Part shown: piece by piece, positions 35,209 to 48,180 of the stretch
Layout of the letters: every line of letters begins with the position of its first letter
Numbering within the stretch: the stretch's first letter is position 1
NCBI RefSeq assembly: GCF_000499845.2
Contig: NC_023754.2
Location: 20,896,111 to 20,960,110, forward strand
DNA length: 64,000 nucleotides
Reading direction: 5' to 3'
Source: Phaseolus vulgaris
Lineage: Eukaryota > Streptophyta > Magnoliopsida > Fabales > Fabaceae
Translations under genes and position numbers: made by a program
Notes under the pieces: model-generated
Told to the model about the DNA's origin: nothing
Databases searched by the model: none
Seen by the model: the letters and a program-made list of their open reading frames with translations, nothing else

Positions 35209-37777
35209 TTACAAGGTAGACCTTATAAAATTAGAAGTGCTTTGAGGTTGGTTTTGGTTGCGAAGCATGTCATTAAACTCTTTGGTAAACCTTTCCATAG
35301 CTTCAGCAGGCAAGAAAATCGAAAATGTCATTCCTTCTTCTCCTTTTCCATTCTTAGCAGAACAGAAATAAGATACCGCTGGAAAGCCCCCAGCCCCAGC
35401 ATGGGCCACTCCACCATAGATAGCTTCACCCCAACCAAAATCGATTACTCTAAAATTCGTACGTGCCAAATATGATACAATATAAGACCTCACAGTTGTG
35501 AATAATAAGCTTCGTTCCTTCATCACCATCAAGTCGGCAACAGATTGCAAGTACTCTTCTTTCATCTCACCTTTCACTTTATTTATTAACTCCACCGCAT
35601 ACCCAAATGGGTTTTGGCAAAGCTTCCCTGCACTCGTTACTGCCGCCGGATATGCAAAAGCATTGCCGTAGTAACCAACTGGTAGTGAAGGATTGAACCG
35701 ACCACGTGCGTTAACTATGCACATCATGCGAACATCCTCATTTGCCTCTATCTGCATTGCTTTAGTGCGACATCGCCACAAACATGCTGTGATAAGATCA
35801 AATGTAGAGCAATGTTGAAGGTGTTGGGGAATGGATTTGCGAAGTGCAGCTATATCGAGGCGTCCAAAGAAGAATGATCGTTGAATCAAGTTGTGGTTGG
35901 AAGAAGGGAGGGTATCTTGGATTTGCTCGTATTCGCGATGGTTGCATGTAATGCGAGGTGGATCTCTTGCCATTAGGAGCTCCCTACGCCATACTGGTGC
36001 AATGGAAGGTTTGGTTGCTCCTCTAGCCATTTCGGCCCAAGCGTTCATGAATTGTTGGTAACCAAAACCATCAACCATGGTGTGGCTAAAGCGGAGAGCT
36101 AAGATGAAACCACCACACTTGAGTCGTGTCACCTGCATTTATATTCCATCTTCAACAATTCAGACAATTTCATTGTTTAACTCTCACATTCATTACGAAA
36201 TTATTATATCTATATCTATATATATATATATATATATATTTATTAAGATATGACAACTTTAATAACTTTAAGACAAATTAGCTAATTATTTAGTTTTAGT
36301 AAACTAAACACTTTGCACGTGATTTTAGTGATTTTTTTATTTTGAAAAATAAGGGAATAATAGATAAAATAAGATTTTAAAATACAATTAACAGTATTGA
36401 AATAGGAGTTAGAGATGACCTCAACCCTAAATTGTTGCATATTTATTTAAATTAAAACGAATTTAAAGATTTTAATAAAAAGTTATAATCTGGTTTTTGA
36501 TATTCTCTTAGACAGGTAACTAATACTTATTAACAATATTATTGAATTAAAATAATTTTGTAATGTTAAAGTGATAAAACAAAAACTGAACTGCAAATAA
36601 CTACAACAAAAACTTAACTTAAAATTACTAAAACCAGTGGAAAGCCGTGAATCTTACATCTTATAAATTAAAACAAATTTGTCATGGATTTTAGGTAACA
36701 GATATCACACATAAAATAAAATTAAACAAATGATTAATGAATTATACAAACATGAATCAAAAGTGTTCTTCCAATACATTAGACATATACCTGAAAACAA
36801 TTTTTTTTTAAACAGCACCATTACTGTTACCATTGCTGAACCACACTTTTAACAAAAAAATGTTGCATGATACAACATTATGAATAAGCCTAAAAATAGT
36901 AAAGTTCACCAAAGATTGCACGACTTTGGTTTAGTTTATCTTTCAACAAACAAAAATCATCTTGCACACGACTTTACTTAATTTGTTATACTAAATAAAA
37001 CCTTTCTGTTTGACACAAGTTAAGTATTTACGTAATTAGAAAGCATTTAAATCATTGAATTTCACTTAAAATTTCGGAACTAGTAAAACTCCCAATTCAA
37101 TATAGATCTGAAATCTATACTAGAAAGCGCATTTGAGTTCTTTTTTATATTTTCCTTTTTTTAGAAACAAATTTCAAAATATGGTATAGATTTTGACAGA
37201 ATTTAATTGGGGAGTAACAAATAATTATATCAGAAATCAGTTTTTTAAAAATTAAAAAAAAAATATAGAAAATGAATAAAACGTGTCTTAGTTTGATGAG
37301 TGTGTAGTGAACCTGTACGAGTAGAAGGGGAGTGTCGGTAATTTGTTGTGAGCCAGGAACATCGTACAGCAGTTCATCAAAGCATGGAAATGGAGGTTGG
37401 AGAGAATCACCAAACTCAGCCAGTGTGACGTCAGCATCACCCTCGATGAACATGACTCCTTCTCCAGTGCAATCCACTATTAGTTTGCGGTGAGGTCCCT
37501 CCCTAAGCCTACCTGCAAATGGGTAATAGAAGACAAGTGTTTGTGACAGTGCTTTCCGAATCACTTCAACTGGGTCTTTCTCTGCCATTGATGCTTGCTT
37601 TCCATAAATTTGTATCATTGGAACTTGGAAACGCAGGGCTTCTTGATCATCAATGTCGGAAAGTAGCTTGAGTTCATGAGGAGTGGGGATAGCAGGAGCC
37701 ACCAGTTGGGGTTGGGACCTTCGCACTGTAAACTTTAGAGAAGAAGAAGAAGAAGATGATGATAAAGATGAGGCCAT
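35209..37777 (-). CDS. BAHD3: BAHD acyltransferase (benzyl alcohol O-benzoyltransferase-like), intact
   Basis: Exon 1 is 37777-37313 (155 codons) and exon 2 is 36132-35209 (307 codons plus stop), phase 0, with an 1180-bp GT-AG intron, for 462 residues. HxxxD is HTMVD at 172-176 and DFGWG is at 386-390. It is very close to BAHD1 and BAHD2 up to about residue 375. The last 75 residues then carry about 17 substitutions against BAHD1 (for example [11 protein letters not shown] against [11 protein letters not shown]), a sharp change consistent with gene conversion. The intron includes all of the BAHD2 intron block plus about 470 bp more. No disabling change is seen; substrate unknown. Confidence 0.93.
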
Positions 37778-37861
37778 GAGAATTATGAGAGAAGAGAAGA
37801 GAAATTAAGCAAATGGATTTTGTTTGAGTGAATGTGAGTTCCTGGAGCTGAGGCTGCAACC

Positions 37862-37870
37862 CTTTATAGA
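37862..37870 (-). promoter_or_regulatory. TATA box of BAHD3
   Basis: TCTATAAAG on the minus strand, about 85-93 bp before the ATG at 37777. The upstream spacer continues to about 38500 with the shared TTATCCAC...GTGCCACATTTAA block. Beyond that, 38500-39410 is AT-rich, with degenerate TTTAGGG-like words near 38980-39030. Confidence 0.65.
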
Positions 37871-39418
37871 TGGAATGCATTTTCATCAAATAAATTCGAA
37901 AGACGTTTTCATGATGAGCAATAAATTCTAAGTACTTTTTCATATAGAGTAGATATGTTGAAAATTAAGTCCTATCTTCTTATACGTTATTGTTGAAAAA
38001 AAAATCATTTTTGATAAAATAGATAAATTTAAAATTATATTAACTAAATCACAATTTACAATTAATTTAGTAAATGCTATAATAGCTAAAAAAATAACCT
38101 TTTGATAAAATGAATAATTTAAAAATTATATTAATCAAATCAAAATTATAAATTATTTCTTTTATATACAAGTTTTTTTTAGGCTGACACCAATTAAAAT
38201 TTTGATCAATTTATAATATAAATAAAAATATTAGTTATATAATATAATAAATTAATTTAAATTTAAATGAATATTTTAATAATATTAGTTATGTACTTTC
38301 CCTATCAAATCATTTGGTTATTACACGAGGATTCCTCTTATCCACAAAAGAGAAAGAATGGATGTATACCACTTACTTATGTTTCAATAATTAATAGACA
38401 GTCATCAGGCAAAGCACATGCCACATTTAATGTGTGACAAGACGAAGACGTTACCAATACAACAAACATTTACATTACCGTGGGTGTTTTATGACGTGAA
38501 ACATGTTTGGATTTCAAGATAGAACATTTTTTCTCTATTTTTACTTTTATTTCTTTATTTAGTATTTTTTTCTATTTAGTATTACTTTTTTTCCTCGTAT
38601 ACTACTATTTCTATTTTTAAATATTTATAAAACTGTAATAAATTTTAATATTTATAAACTTGAAATAGAAGAAAATTTCAAAAGATATAAATATAAGTAA
38701 TAGTAAAAATTAAAAAAAAAATTGTTTGAAAAAAATATTAACAGAATGGTTTAAAAAATTATAAATAAAAATTAAGTTATTTATGATATGTATATAAATA
38801 AATAAATTTATTATTAGATTTAATAAAATAAATAAATGTATAAATTATAATTTTAAAATAAAAATTTAGAATAATGTTATATTTAAATTAAAAAATTATA
38901 TAAATAATAAGTTATATATAGATATATGTCATAAATTATAATAAAAAATATGATTATATTATGATTTTTATAATTTTTTTAGGATTAAAGGTTATGGTTT
39001 AGAGTTTAGGATTTATGGTTTAGGGTTTATATTTATTTTACTCATAATATTTACTTACATCAAATATCTATAAAATATTTTATTTTATTTTCATTATATT
39101 GATATTTTATTCATAAATTTTTATATATTTATTTTTTATTTTTTTATTTTTTTAATTTTTCTTCTATTTTAATTTTATAAATATTTAAATTCACTATAAT
39201 TTTACAAATATTTAAAAGTGAAAATAGTGTTATTTAAGGGGGGAAAAAAGTCAGAAACAGTACTAGATAAGGAATAAAAACAAAAATGTGTTGGATGGAA
39301 AAATAAAAGCAAAAATAATGCTATTTGAGAAAAAAAAATCTTCCAAGATAATTTTGAATATGGGAAAGAGTGAAAATGTAAAGATTTAAGAGTATGTAAT
39401 ATTTTTTTGGATTTAGTT

Positions 39419-40200
39419 TTTTTTTCCTTAATCAACAAGAAATAAAATAAACCGAAGGATGTCTCAACCCTTATACCAACTATTACAACATATACATAAA
39501 ACACCCAAAAATGATATAACAAGAAAAGTTATTACATAAGAGAAACAAGATGTAGGATCTACCACACAAACACCCAAGAGTTGCAAGAGTTGCAGAGAAA
39601 ATACAATTGAATCCTTAGGTACAAGACTAACACATAAAACTGCTGACAGAAACTTGGCAAATGTTAGAATGATACCTAGCTCCTTCATTGTTCCATAATA
39701 TTGCACACACACTCCCACCACCTGCTTGTGCTTTTGTCACACCAAAAAAGGAACTTTAAAGACCCGCCCTACTTCCTTATTGAATTCAGTTTCTTACCCC
39801 TGCGTCTCAGTTACTTGGTCTTTCGTCTTGGGGCTGCAGATTTAAAATCCTTCAAAAACTAGAGTCTCTCAACATCTTCTCCATAGCAGATACTCACCAC
39901 CAACCTAAATCTGTCAGTCCCTATTTTTTCACTACGAACCAGAAACAAGATAAACATTTGATAAACAATGCTACCTGCATAATTGTATAGCAAACTATAA
40001 AGCATAAAATACCTGCATAATTATGCAGCATGTACCAGCAGCTTTTGGGAGTGTAGCTAGAAAGTAGAAGATGGTTCATGGTTGGCATACAGGAACACAC
40101 CCAGTTAGTGAACCAGAATGCCCGTGTAGTTCCTTGTTTGCTTGGTGTACCAGCCCCATCAAGAGATAGGATGTGGCACCAAATTTCTTGCTCCAACATA
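39419..40200 (-). mobile_element. 5'-truncated LINE 3' region
   Basis: The minus strand ends with GTATAAGGGTTGAGACATCC and TTTCTTGTTGATTAAGG, followed by a poly(A) (T run at 39418-39426). About 0.7 kb of non-coding 3'-UTR-like sequence lies upstream. The 5' limit is uncertain and no domain is left. Confidence 0.5.
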
Positions 40201-40215
40201 TTACCGTATCCTAAT

Positions 40216-40620
40216 TCCTATGTAGCACAGATACGAACGGACACTGACACGATACGGATACGGATACGAAGATACGTATAATCTCTAAAATGTGTAGGAT
40301 ACGGGGACACGGATCTTTATATTATATAATTTTGAATTATATAAATTGAAAATAAATATTTATGTGCAAAAGTATGTCTTAAATTCTTTTGGGAGCAAGA
40401 AGATATTTTTCATGATTGGTTCAAAAGAATTTGTTATTTATTTTTATAATCATAATAAAAATTTATACAATAAATTTGAGTTTTTAGAAAATTATTATAT
40501 TTATACCTTTTAAAATTGTGTTAGAACCGTGCTAGAATTTTTAAAAATCCAACAAATATTTTTTGAATTGAACACTTCACCGATAAATGTCCTACGAGTG
40601 TCATTTAAGAGAAGTGTCCG
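40216..40620 (+). repeat. Dispersed repeat with CGGATACGGA-rich end
   Basis: Starts CCTATGTAGCACAGATACG and continues with ACGGACAC, GATACGGATACGG and GGGGACACGGATC words, then AT-rich sequence. The first 98 bp match 1-105 in opposite orientation. About 300 bp further, GTCCGAGCC near 40616 may mark an inner repeat of the same words. Superfamily not determined. Confidence 0.55.
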
Positions 40621-40639
40621 AGCCTCATAGCCTAATTCA

Positions 40640-40975
40640 CTCCACCATGTAACCAATACTCTGCCTATGTTGATCACTTGCTGCTCATTTGTGTTTGCTG
40701 CTATCTTCCTTGCACTTTCCAACCTGTGTCAACGTTCAACTAGAAACTGCCTCTCCTCATACAGTCCCTTTCCTCCTCCTAGCATTTCCTTCTCTACCAC
40801 AAATGAGACATAAAGATGGAAGCACAACACAAAGATGGTCAACCACAAGTGCATAATCGTTGTTGTCGCTGCACCATCCTTCCTCGATAAAACAAGGGGG
40901 TAGGGAGGTACTAAAGAGAGAACCCCGCCACCACTGGCACCAGACACCCGCTAAACCTGAACATCACTAGGTGAA
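40640..40975 (-). other. Unassigned higher-GC block, possible captured sequence
   Basis: Clearly richer in GC than its surroundings. The minus strand is open in two frames (40729-40947 and 40510-40722) but shows no motif I recognise. It adjoins the dispersed repeat and may be carried by the same element. From 40990 to 42390 I see only AT-rich intergenic DNA. Confidence 0.3.
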
Positions 40976-42452
40976 ATCAACTGTTCCTCCAAAACATCAA
41001 CTGCAATATATGATAGTTGAGAAAAAATTTAGAAATGATTTTAAATATATAAACTTACTTTTATTATTAAAATATATTTGAATAATAAATTATAATATTT
41101 TTTTATTTTTTATTTAATTAATTTTTTTTAACATACAATATTCATAATTGTAAGTATTTTTTAATGAAAATTAAAAATATAATACAAAATAATTTTGTAT
41201 TTAATTAAAATAATTGTTAAATATATTAAAATTTATAAAAATAAAAATAATTATTATTATTATTAACATTTATTATTTTATATAACTATATATGTTTTTT
41301 GATATTATAATTTTATTTTATTATTTTCATTATTTTTATTTATATGTTGTTATTAAGAGTAGAATTGAATATTTTTGTTATATGTAATATTTAAAATATT
41401 AATTTTGTATATTGTATTATATATATATATAATTATATAAAAAATTATAATAGTAATAAAAAAATATTATTAATAGTTTGAATAATATATATATTTTAAA
41501 AATAATGTGCAATTTAAAGTAAAATATATATAATTGTGCAATGAGTGAAACTAAATTCATTGAAACTTACGTGACTCTTTCTACAAATCAATAAAACCAA
41601 GCATCATTCTCAAGTGTTCAGGTTATCAATAGAACCAAACATATCATAAAAATTAATATAGTAATTATGAATAACACTATAGCAATTAATTATTTTTTAT
41701 CTTTAAAAATTGATTTTTATTTTATAATTGTTACTAATTATATTTAACATATACTTAGATGTTACAAAGCATTTATTTATTTTTTTCAATTTTAAAAGTC
41801 GCAGAAGTTATGGAAAAATCAATTTTAAAAGAATTGATATTATTCGATCTTGGATTAATATTTTGGATTCTATCAACAAGTAACCTAACTTTTACAGGTA
41901 TAAGATGGATTACAGTGTTATTTTTTTCATTCAGTAATTTAGAATATTCCATGAATATAGATCCGAACACAAAGGAAGACAAAGAGATTAATTAGGTAAT
42001 GGGATGGATACTCATTTTCCATTGTGTTCCTTCTTTACTTTTACAATCCAATGGAATATTTTTCTATTTTTCCAAATTATTCCTCCACCATACCAATCAA
42101 TTTGTACACATCTTTTAAATCTTCCAAAATTATCATCTGGATTTAAAAGTTTGGACTTTCAATAAGATAATTAAAAAATTAAAATTGTATTCTGGAAAAA
42201 TAAATCTGAAATGCAAAAAAATACATTTAAAAAAATCCAGAAAAAAAAAACTAAAAATACGTTTAAAACAAAATTTAAAATTCAGAAATGTGTTCTAGAA
42301 AATTTAAATAAAAAATATATTCTGAAAAAGAAATTCTAAAAATATTTTTTTTCAATTTGTGTTTTCCCTTTCATTGTCTTCTCCGTTCCACCACCTAGAA
42401 TGAATCCAAACATAGCCTAAAGAGAGAAAATACAGAGAGTTTGATAGTACAG

Positions 42453-43898
42453 CTAAACGTTAGACCTGATAAAAGCAGGGGTTGTTTTAGGGTTGTTTTG
42501 GTGGTTGCCACTGAGCATATCATCCATCTCTTTGAGAAACCTCTGCATAGGTTTTGCAGGCAACCAAACTGGTAACACCAAGCCATCTTCTCCTTTTGAA
42601 TTCTTATACGACACAATGTGTGTTCCTCCATAAAAGGGTCCAGTACTACCTTTCGCTGGAGCACCACACAAGGCCTTGCCCCATCCAAAATCCACGTCCC
42701 TAAACCTAGCACGAGTCAGGTCTGATACCAAACAGGACCTTACAGTTGTCGGCATGCACCGTCCCTTAAGCACCATTAGATCCGCCACAGAATGCATATA
42801 CTCATCTGTCACCACACCCTTCACATTATGAATCAACTCCACCGCATAAGCAAATGGGCTTGCGCAGAGCTTCCCTGCGCTGCTCGTTGCGGCGGGGTAT
42901 GCAAAAGCGTTGCCGTAGTAACCAATAGGTAACGGAGGACGGAACCTATTACGCGCGTTCACGATGCACATCATGCGAACATCCTCATCTGCGTCTGTTT
43001 GCAGTGCTTTTGTGCGACAACGCCATAAGCATGCTGTGATGAGATCGAAAGCCGTGCACTGTCGGAGGTGATGGGGAAGCAAGCGACGAAGGGCGGCCAT
43101 CTGAGCAGGTCCGAAGAAGAACGATCGATGAACCAAGTGGTGGTCGGAAGAAGAGAGGGTGTCTTGGATTTGGTCGTATTCACGGTGGTTGCATGTTATG
43201 CGAGGTGGATCTCTTGCCATTAGGAGCTCCCTTCGCCAGAGAGGTGAAATGGAAGGAGTCTTCATACCTCGAGCCATTTCAGCCCATGCATGCATGAACT
43301 GTGACAAACCAGCTCCGTCTGCCATCACGTGGTTCCACCCCGTCGACACCACGAAACCACCACACTTGAGTCGTGTCACCTATTTATAATTTCACGTTAG
43401 AGAATATTTGGTGATGAAGTTGTAAAGAGTGCGTAACAGTGAAAGTAGGACCTGGATGAGTAGAAGGGGCAATTTTTTGATATCTTCGGAGTCTGGAACA
43501 TCACATAGAAAAGCTTTAGAGTATATGAATGGAGGTTGAAGATTGTCACCAAACTGTTCCAGTGTTACGTCAGCGTCAGCCTCAACGAACATGACACCCT
43601 CTCCACCACAATCCACCATCAATTTGCGGCCACGACCCTCCCTAAGCCTACCCGCAAATGGGTAATAGAAGACAAGTGCTCGTGCCAGTGCCTGCCGAAT
43701 CACTATTACTGGGTCTTTATTCGCCATTGATGATTCATTTTGATAGATTTGTATGATTGAATAATGGAAACGAAGGTAGCTTTGATCGTCTATGTCAGAT
43801 AGTAGTTTAGTTTCGTCGGGAGTGGGAATTGCAGGAGCCACTAGCTCAGGTTGACACTTACGCATTGTAAATGACAGAGAGGGAGATGGTGAAGCCAT
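42453..43898 (-). CDS. BAHD4: diverged BAHD acyltransferase (benzyl alcohol O-benzoyltransferase-like), intact
   Basis: Exon 1 is 43898-43452 (149 codons, [14 protein letters not shown]) and exon 2 is 43379-42453 (308 codons plus stop), phase 0, with an unusually short 72-bp GT-AG intron, for 457 residues. HxxxD is HVMAD at 166-170 and DFGWG is at 379-383. It differs from BAHD1-3 throughout (for example VVSTGWNHVMADGAG, then KALCGAPAKGSTGP), so it is an older branch, perhaps with another substrate. Its promoter is unrelated to the TATA type of the others. The promoter and the first 49 codons were copied to 48805-49740. No disabling change is seen. Confidence 0.93.
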
Positions 43899-43990
43899 GT
43901 TTTCGATCTGAGGATGTTGTTGCTCATTTTGGGAAGAGCAAAAAGAGTTATTGTAATGTATTTAATTTGAATAAGTCAATGTTTGAATTT

Positions 43991-43997
43991 GGTCAAA
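43991..43997 (-). promoter_or_regulatory. W-box-like site upstream of BAHD4
   Basis: TTTGACC on the minus strand, 93 bp before the ATG. WRKY factors bind TTGAC(C/T), and HSR201-type genes are known to be pathogen-responsive. It is retained at 49043-49049 in the copied promoter. This is a single site, so weak evidence. Confidence 0.3.
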
Positions 43998-44208
43998 CTT
44001 TTTCTGTCCATATTTATCCAAGATTTATGTCAAAAATAGCATGACAATAACTATATATTGACGATTCAGTGGTGCATGTGGAAGCTATGATACTAGATTT
44101 TATGAAGGGCTTGATTTTTAAGATCATTAGAAAAATAAATTTTGTATTTGTAAAAGAAAAAAAAAGATAAAAAATAAAAATAATAAATGTAAAATGGGTA
44201 TAAAAGTT

Positions 44209-45640
44209 TATTATTATCGAAATGATTAGTGTTTATTTGATAATCGTATTTTTTTTCTGTTATAAATATTAATATTTGTTGTACTCTAAGTCTATCAACA
44301 ACATATATGGTCCTTCCATCCTCACTTTCTGATGTGATTTCCAAAATTTCCACGACAAAAACTTAAAGTGTAATAAATTTCTAGATGATGTTGGATGTAT
44401 TTAAGTTGAGCATTAATATCTCATCAAAAACAACTATTTTCACAATTAATTATATATTAATATTTTAGTCATTTATTTTTTATTATTTATAATTAATTAA
44501 TTATTATTATTATTATTATTATTTTAAAAATTATTAAATAAAAATAAATTTTAAAATAAAATAATTAGTTATTAATTATTAGTTACATTAATAAAATTAG
44601 ATATTATTTTAAAAATTAAAAAAATTATAAATATTATTATTAATAAAATTTATAAACTAATTTATAAATAAATATCTAATTAACTATCTAGATTTTAGTT
44701 ACTAATTAATTTAAATTCTAAAGTTGGTAAGTAAAATCATAATAATTAATTAAATATCAAATTAAAAATTAGGTTATAAATTTTACTAATTATAAAAATT
44801 ATTTAGATATTAATAATTTTTTAGTTTCTAAACTAGAATTTAAATATAATAATTAATTATTTTTTATTTTTAGAATAAAGGTTATATTAGTTATTATTTT
44901 TCTTTTAAGTTTAATTAAAATTGAAAAAAAAAATTCAAAATGGTATAAAAAATTATTATTATCGAAATAATTAGTGTTTATTTGATAATCGTATTTTTTT
45001 CTATTATAAATATTAATATTTGTTGTACTCTAAGTCTATCAACAACATATATGGTCCTTCCATCATCACTTTCTGATGTGATTTACAAAATTTCCATGGC
45101 AAAAACTTAAAAGTGTAATAAATTTCTAGATGATGTTGGATGTATTTAAGCTGAGCATTAATATCTCATCAAAAACAACTATTTTCACAATTAATTATAT
45201 ATTAATATTTTAGTCATATATTTTTTATTATTTATAATTAATTAATTATTATTATTATTTTAAAACCATTAAATAAAAATAAATTTTAAAATAAAATAAT
45301 TAATTATTAATTACATTAATAAAATTAGATAATATTTTAAAAATTAAAAAAATTATTTATATTATTATTAATAAAATTTATAAACTAATTTATAAATAAA
45401 TATCTAATTAACTATCTGATTTTAATTACTAATTAATTTAAATTCTAAAGTTGATAAGTAAAATCATAATAATTAATTTAATACTAAATTAGAAATAGGT
45501 TATAAATTTTATTAATTATAAAAATTATTTAGATACTAATATTTTTTTTAGTTTCTAAACTAGTATTTAAATATAATAATTAATTATTTTTTATTTTTAA
45601 AATAAAGGTTATATTAGTTATTATTTTTCTTTTAAGTTTG
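44209..45640. repeat. Tandem duplication of about 744 bp upstream of BAHD4
   Basis: The block starting TTATTATTATCGAAAT, with TATATGGTCCTTCCATC and TAGATGATGTTGGATGTATT inside, occurs at 44209-44952 and 44953-45640. A third partial copy lies at 49255-49740. The copies differ by small indels and substitutions. It is AT-rich and non-coding. Confidence 0.9.
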
Positions 45641-45916
45641 ATTAAAATTGAAATTTCATTCTCCACTAAAAAATTGAAAAAAGAGAGTTCAAAATTTTAA
45701 GGTAAAATTTCAATAATTTGTAATTAAATAACAGAATTCAAAAGAATACAAAAATTTAACAAATACATATATTGTATTTTGTCCATTTGAGGTACACGTT
45801 TGAACACCTCATTTTGATAAAAGCAAACTGATCATGATAGCGTCCATCATTTCTATGGTGCTCTATCAACGTTAAAAATACAAAAAATATGTTTTTCCCT
45901 CCATACGGAAACCTAT

Positions 45917-46312
45917 ACTTTAATAAATATTAATATTTTAATTATTTATATTTTTTTAAATTTTAAAAATTATTTTAACATTTTGTATTTTGCTTTAATA
46001 AATATTAATATTTTAATTATTTATATTTTTTTAAATTTTAAAAATTATTTTAATATTTTGTATTTTAATTAAATTTTTATTTTATTTTTTTAATTTATTT
46101 TAATTACAAATATTAATATTTTGCATGTAAAGTGGAAGCTGGATGATAAGCACACTTAAAAATAATACCTTAACATCTTAATAAATTAATATTTTAATTC
46201 AATTAAATTTATTTTATTTTAAAATATTATTATATTATTCATAATTTTTATGGGTAATCGCTAAAAAGAACAACTTAACATCTAATAAATTTGTAAGATT
46301 CCTAATTTTACT

Positions 46313-46359
<47 letters not shown>
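45917..46359. repeat. Short 75-bp direct repeat and an AT microsatellite
   Basis: AATAAATATTAATATTTTAA ... TTTTGTATTTT occurs twice back to back between about 45917 and 46062. A pure (AT)n run of about 40 bp lies at 46319-46359. No gene is seen from 45640 to 46490. Confidence 0.75.
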
Positions 46360-46361
<2 letters not shown>

Positions 46362-46489
46362 GCATGCAATATCTAATTAACATATAAACATATATTGTTT
46401 TCTTATATTTGTATTTCAAAAATATATCCCTCTTCATAGGGATTTAATATATACATCAAAAAGTTTAAAAACAAAACAAAGCAAAACAT

Positions 46490-48180
46490 TCAATTTAAAT
46501 TTATCTAATCTTCCTGTTGCTCACTGAGGAGCTCTATTACCTGCAACTTCATCTGCTCTCGTGTAATTAAAGAAAACAAACACAAAACAAAGCATGGGGT
46601 AAGCTAGCTATTTTTAAGAATTCTAATATAAATTTAACTTTCAAGAACAAACATAATCCATGAAATTCTCATAATTTACACAAATTCATCAAATGTCTAT
46701 CACAACTATCATCCACATTATTCATGTCAGATCTTTATTGACTCACATACTCAAACACTTGACTCTACTTCCGGAAGACTTGTATATTGAAATTAGAATC
46801 TTGATACTTGCACCTGTCATACTAATCACTGTGAATCCACACAGCCATGCGCATAAACATCTCAATATCTCATCATCTAGTATGATAGGGTAAATTCATA
46901 TGACTTGAAAGACCAAATTATATTTCAAAGCATAAACAAAGTCATATGAACCTCCATCGACTCTCACCAACTGAATAACTTCATCTATTTGATTCCATTA
47001 TATCAGTAGAGACAGGATGTCTCATTACAGGCCTAACATATCAATATACCCTAACAACAATCTCAACACGGTATTTCCTTTCTTGAAAATACTATGTTTG
47101 ATCTCACTTTCACCACATTCAATATCTCATGTAACACATCAATACACCATACAATCACAACATATAATTTAAACTTTCTAACAATCCAAATATATCCAAG
47201 AAGTTATTTAACAATAGTAATCCAAAATAAACTATGCTAAAATAATAATGATAGTAATATCCATAACATAGAGCACCAGAAATTTTGGGTCGATCGAAAA
47301 TATTTTAGGTTGATCTAAATGACACCAGAGAACACCATGAATTTTGGGTTGATCGAAAATATTTTAGGTTGATCAAAATGACACCAGAGAGCACAAAAAA
47401 TTTTGGGTCGATCGAAAATATTTTAGATTGATCTAAATGACACTAGAGAGCACCATGAATTTTGGGTTGATCAAAAATATTTTAGGTTGATCGAAATGAC
47501 ACCAGAGAGCACCAGAAATTTTGGGTTGATCGAAAATATTTTAGGTTGATCGAAATGACACCAGAGAGCACCAAAAATTTTAGATTGATCGAAAATATTT
47601 TTAGGTTGATCGAAATGACACCAGAGAGCACCATAAATAACAAAGTCCCTGCTATAGCTAAAATTTATCTAAATCAATATCAAACGACATTATAATTGTA
47701 TAACAACAACCATATATCAAATTTCACCTTCAAATCTTCTAGCCTAGTGTTCTATTGGAAATTAAGGCTAGCTTCCCTTACCTGAAAATTAGTAGATATT
47801 CACCAAGAGCTCCAAAATCACGAAGAACTCAAAGGTAACTTAACCTGTATCAGAGAGTCCTAATAAAAAATCTAACTATATCACTAAGACCCTCAGCTAA
47901 CAGAGATTAACCCTGAAGCTAAAAGGGTCACATGCAAAGCAAGGACAAAATCAACCTGACAAGTTCAAAATTTGACTCAAAGAGAAGAGCAAAAATGAAC
48001 TTACTCTATCAGATATTCCGATCGGGCAGTCTTGTAGTACTCACTGTCAGGAGTCTGATGGTGGACTCTGATCGTCAAACTGATGAACGAGGAAGTCATA
48101 ATCTTAGAGAGAAGGGAGAGAAAAGGAAAAGAACTTTCTAAAGAGATGGTGATTTTTGTAAGATGAAACCTGGATAACTG
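46490..48180. other. Unassigned mid-GC block with a six-copy 60-bp tandem repeat
   Basis: Composition differs from the AT-rich flanks and carries no long coding frame. At 47271-47632 a unit of about 60 bp (GAGCACCAGAAATTTTGGGT, CGATCGAAAATATTTTAGG, TTGATCGAAATGACACC) is repeated six times, each unit holding two TTGATCGAAA-like words. The rest (TTGCTCACTGAGGAGC near 46517, GAGAGAAGGGAGAGAAAAGG near 48104) looks like the untranslated or LTR part of a retrotransposon, but I cannot assign a family. Confidence 0.5.

Noticed and set aside
39202..39522. Hydrophobic 106-codon frame on the minus strand
   Set aside because: Phe/Leu-rich translation spanning an AT-rich stretch and a LINE poly(A) tail; no protein features.
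47271..47632. CRISPR-like array
   Set aside because: Units are contiguous, with no unique spacers, and the context is a plant nuclear genome.
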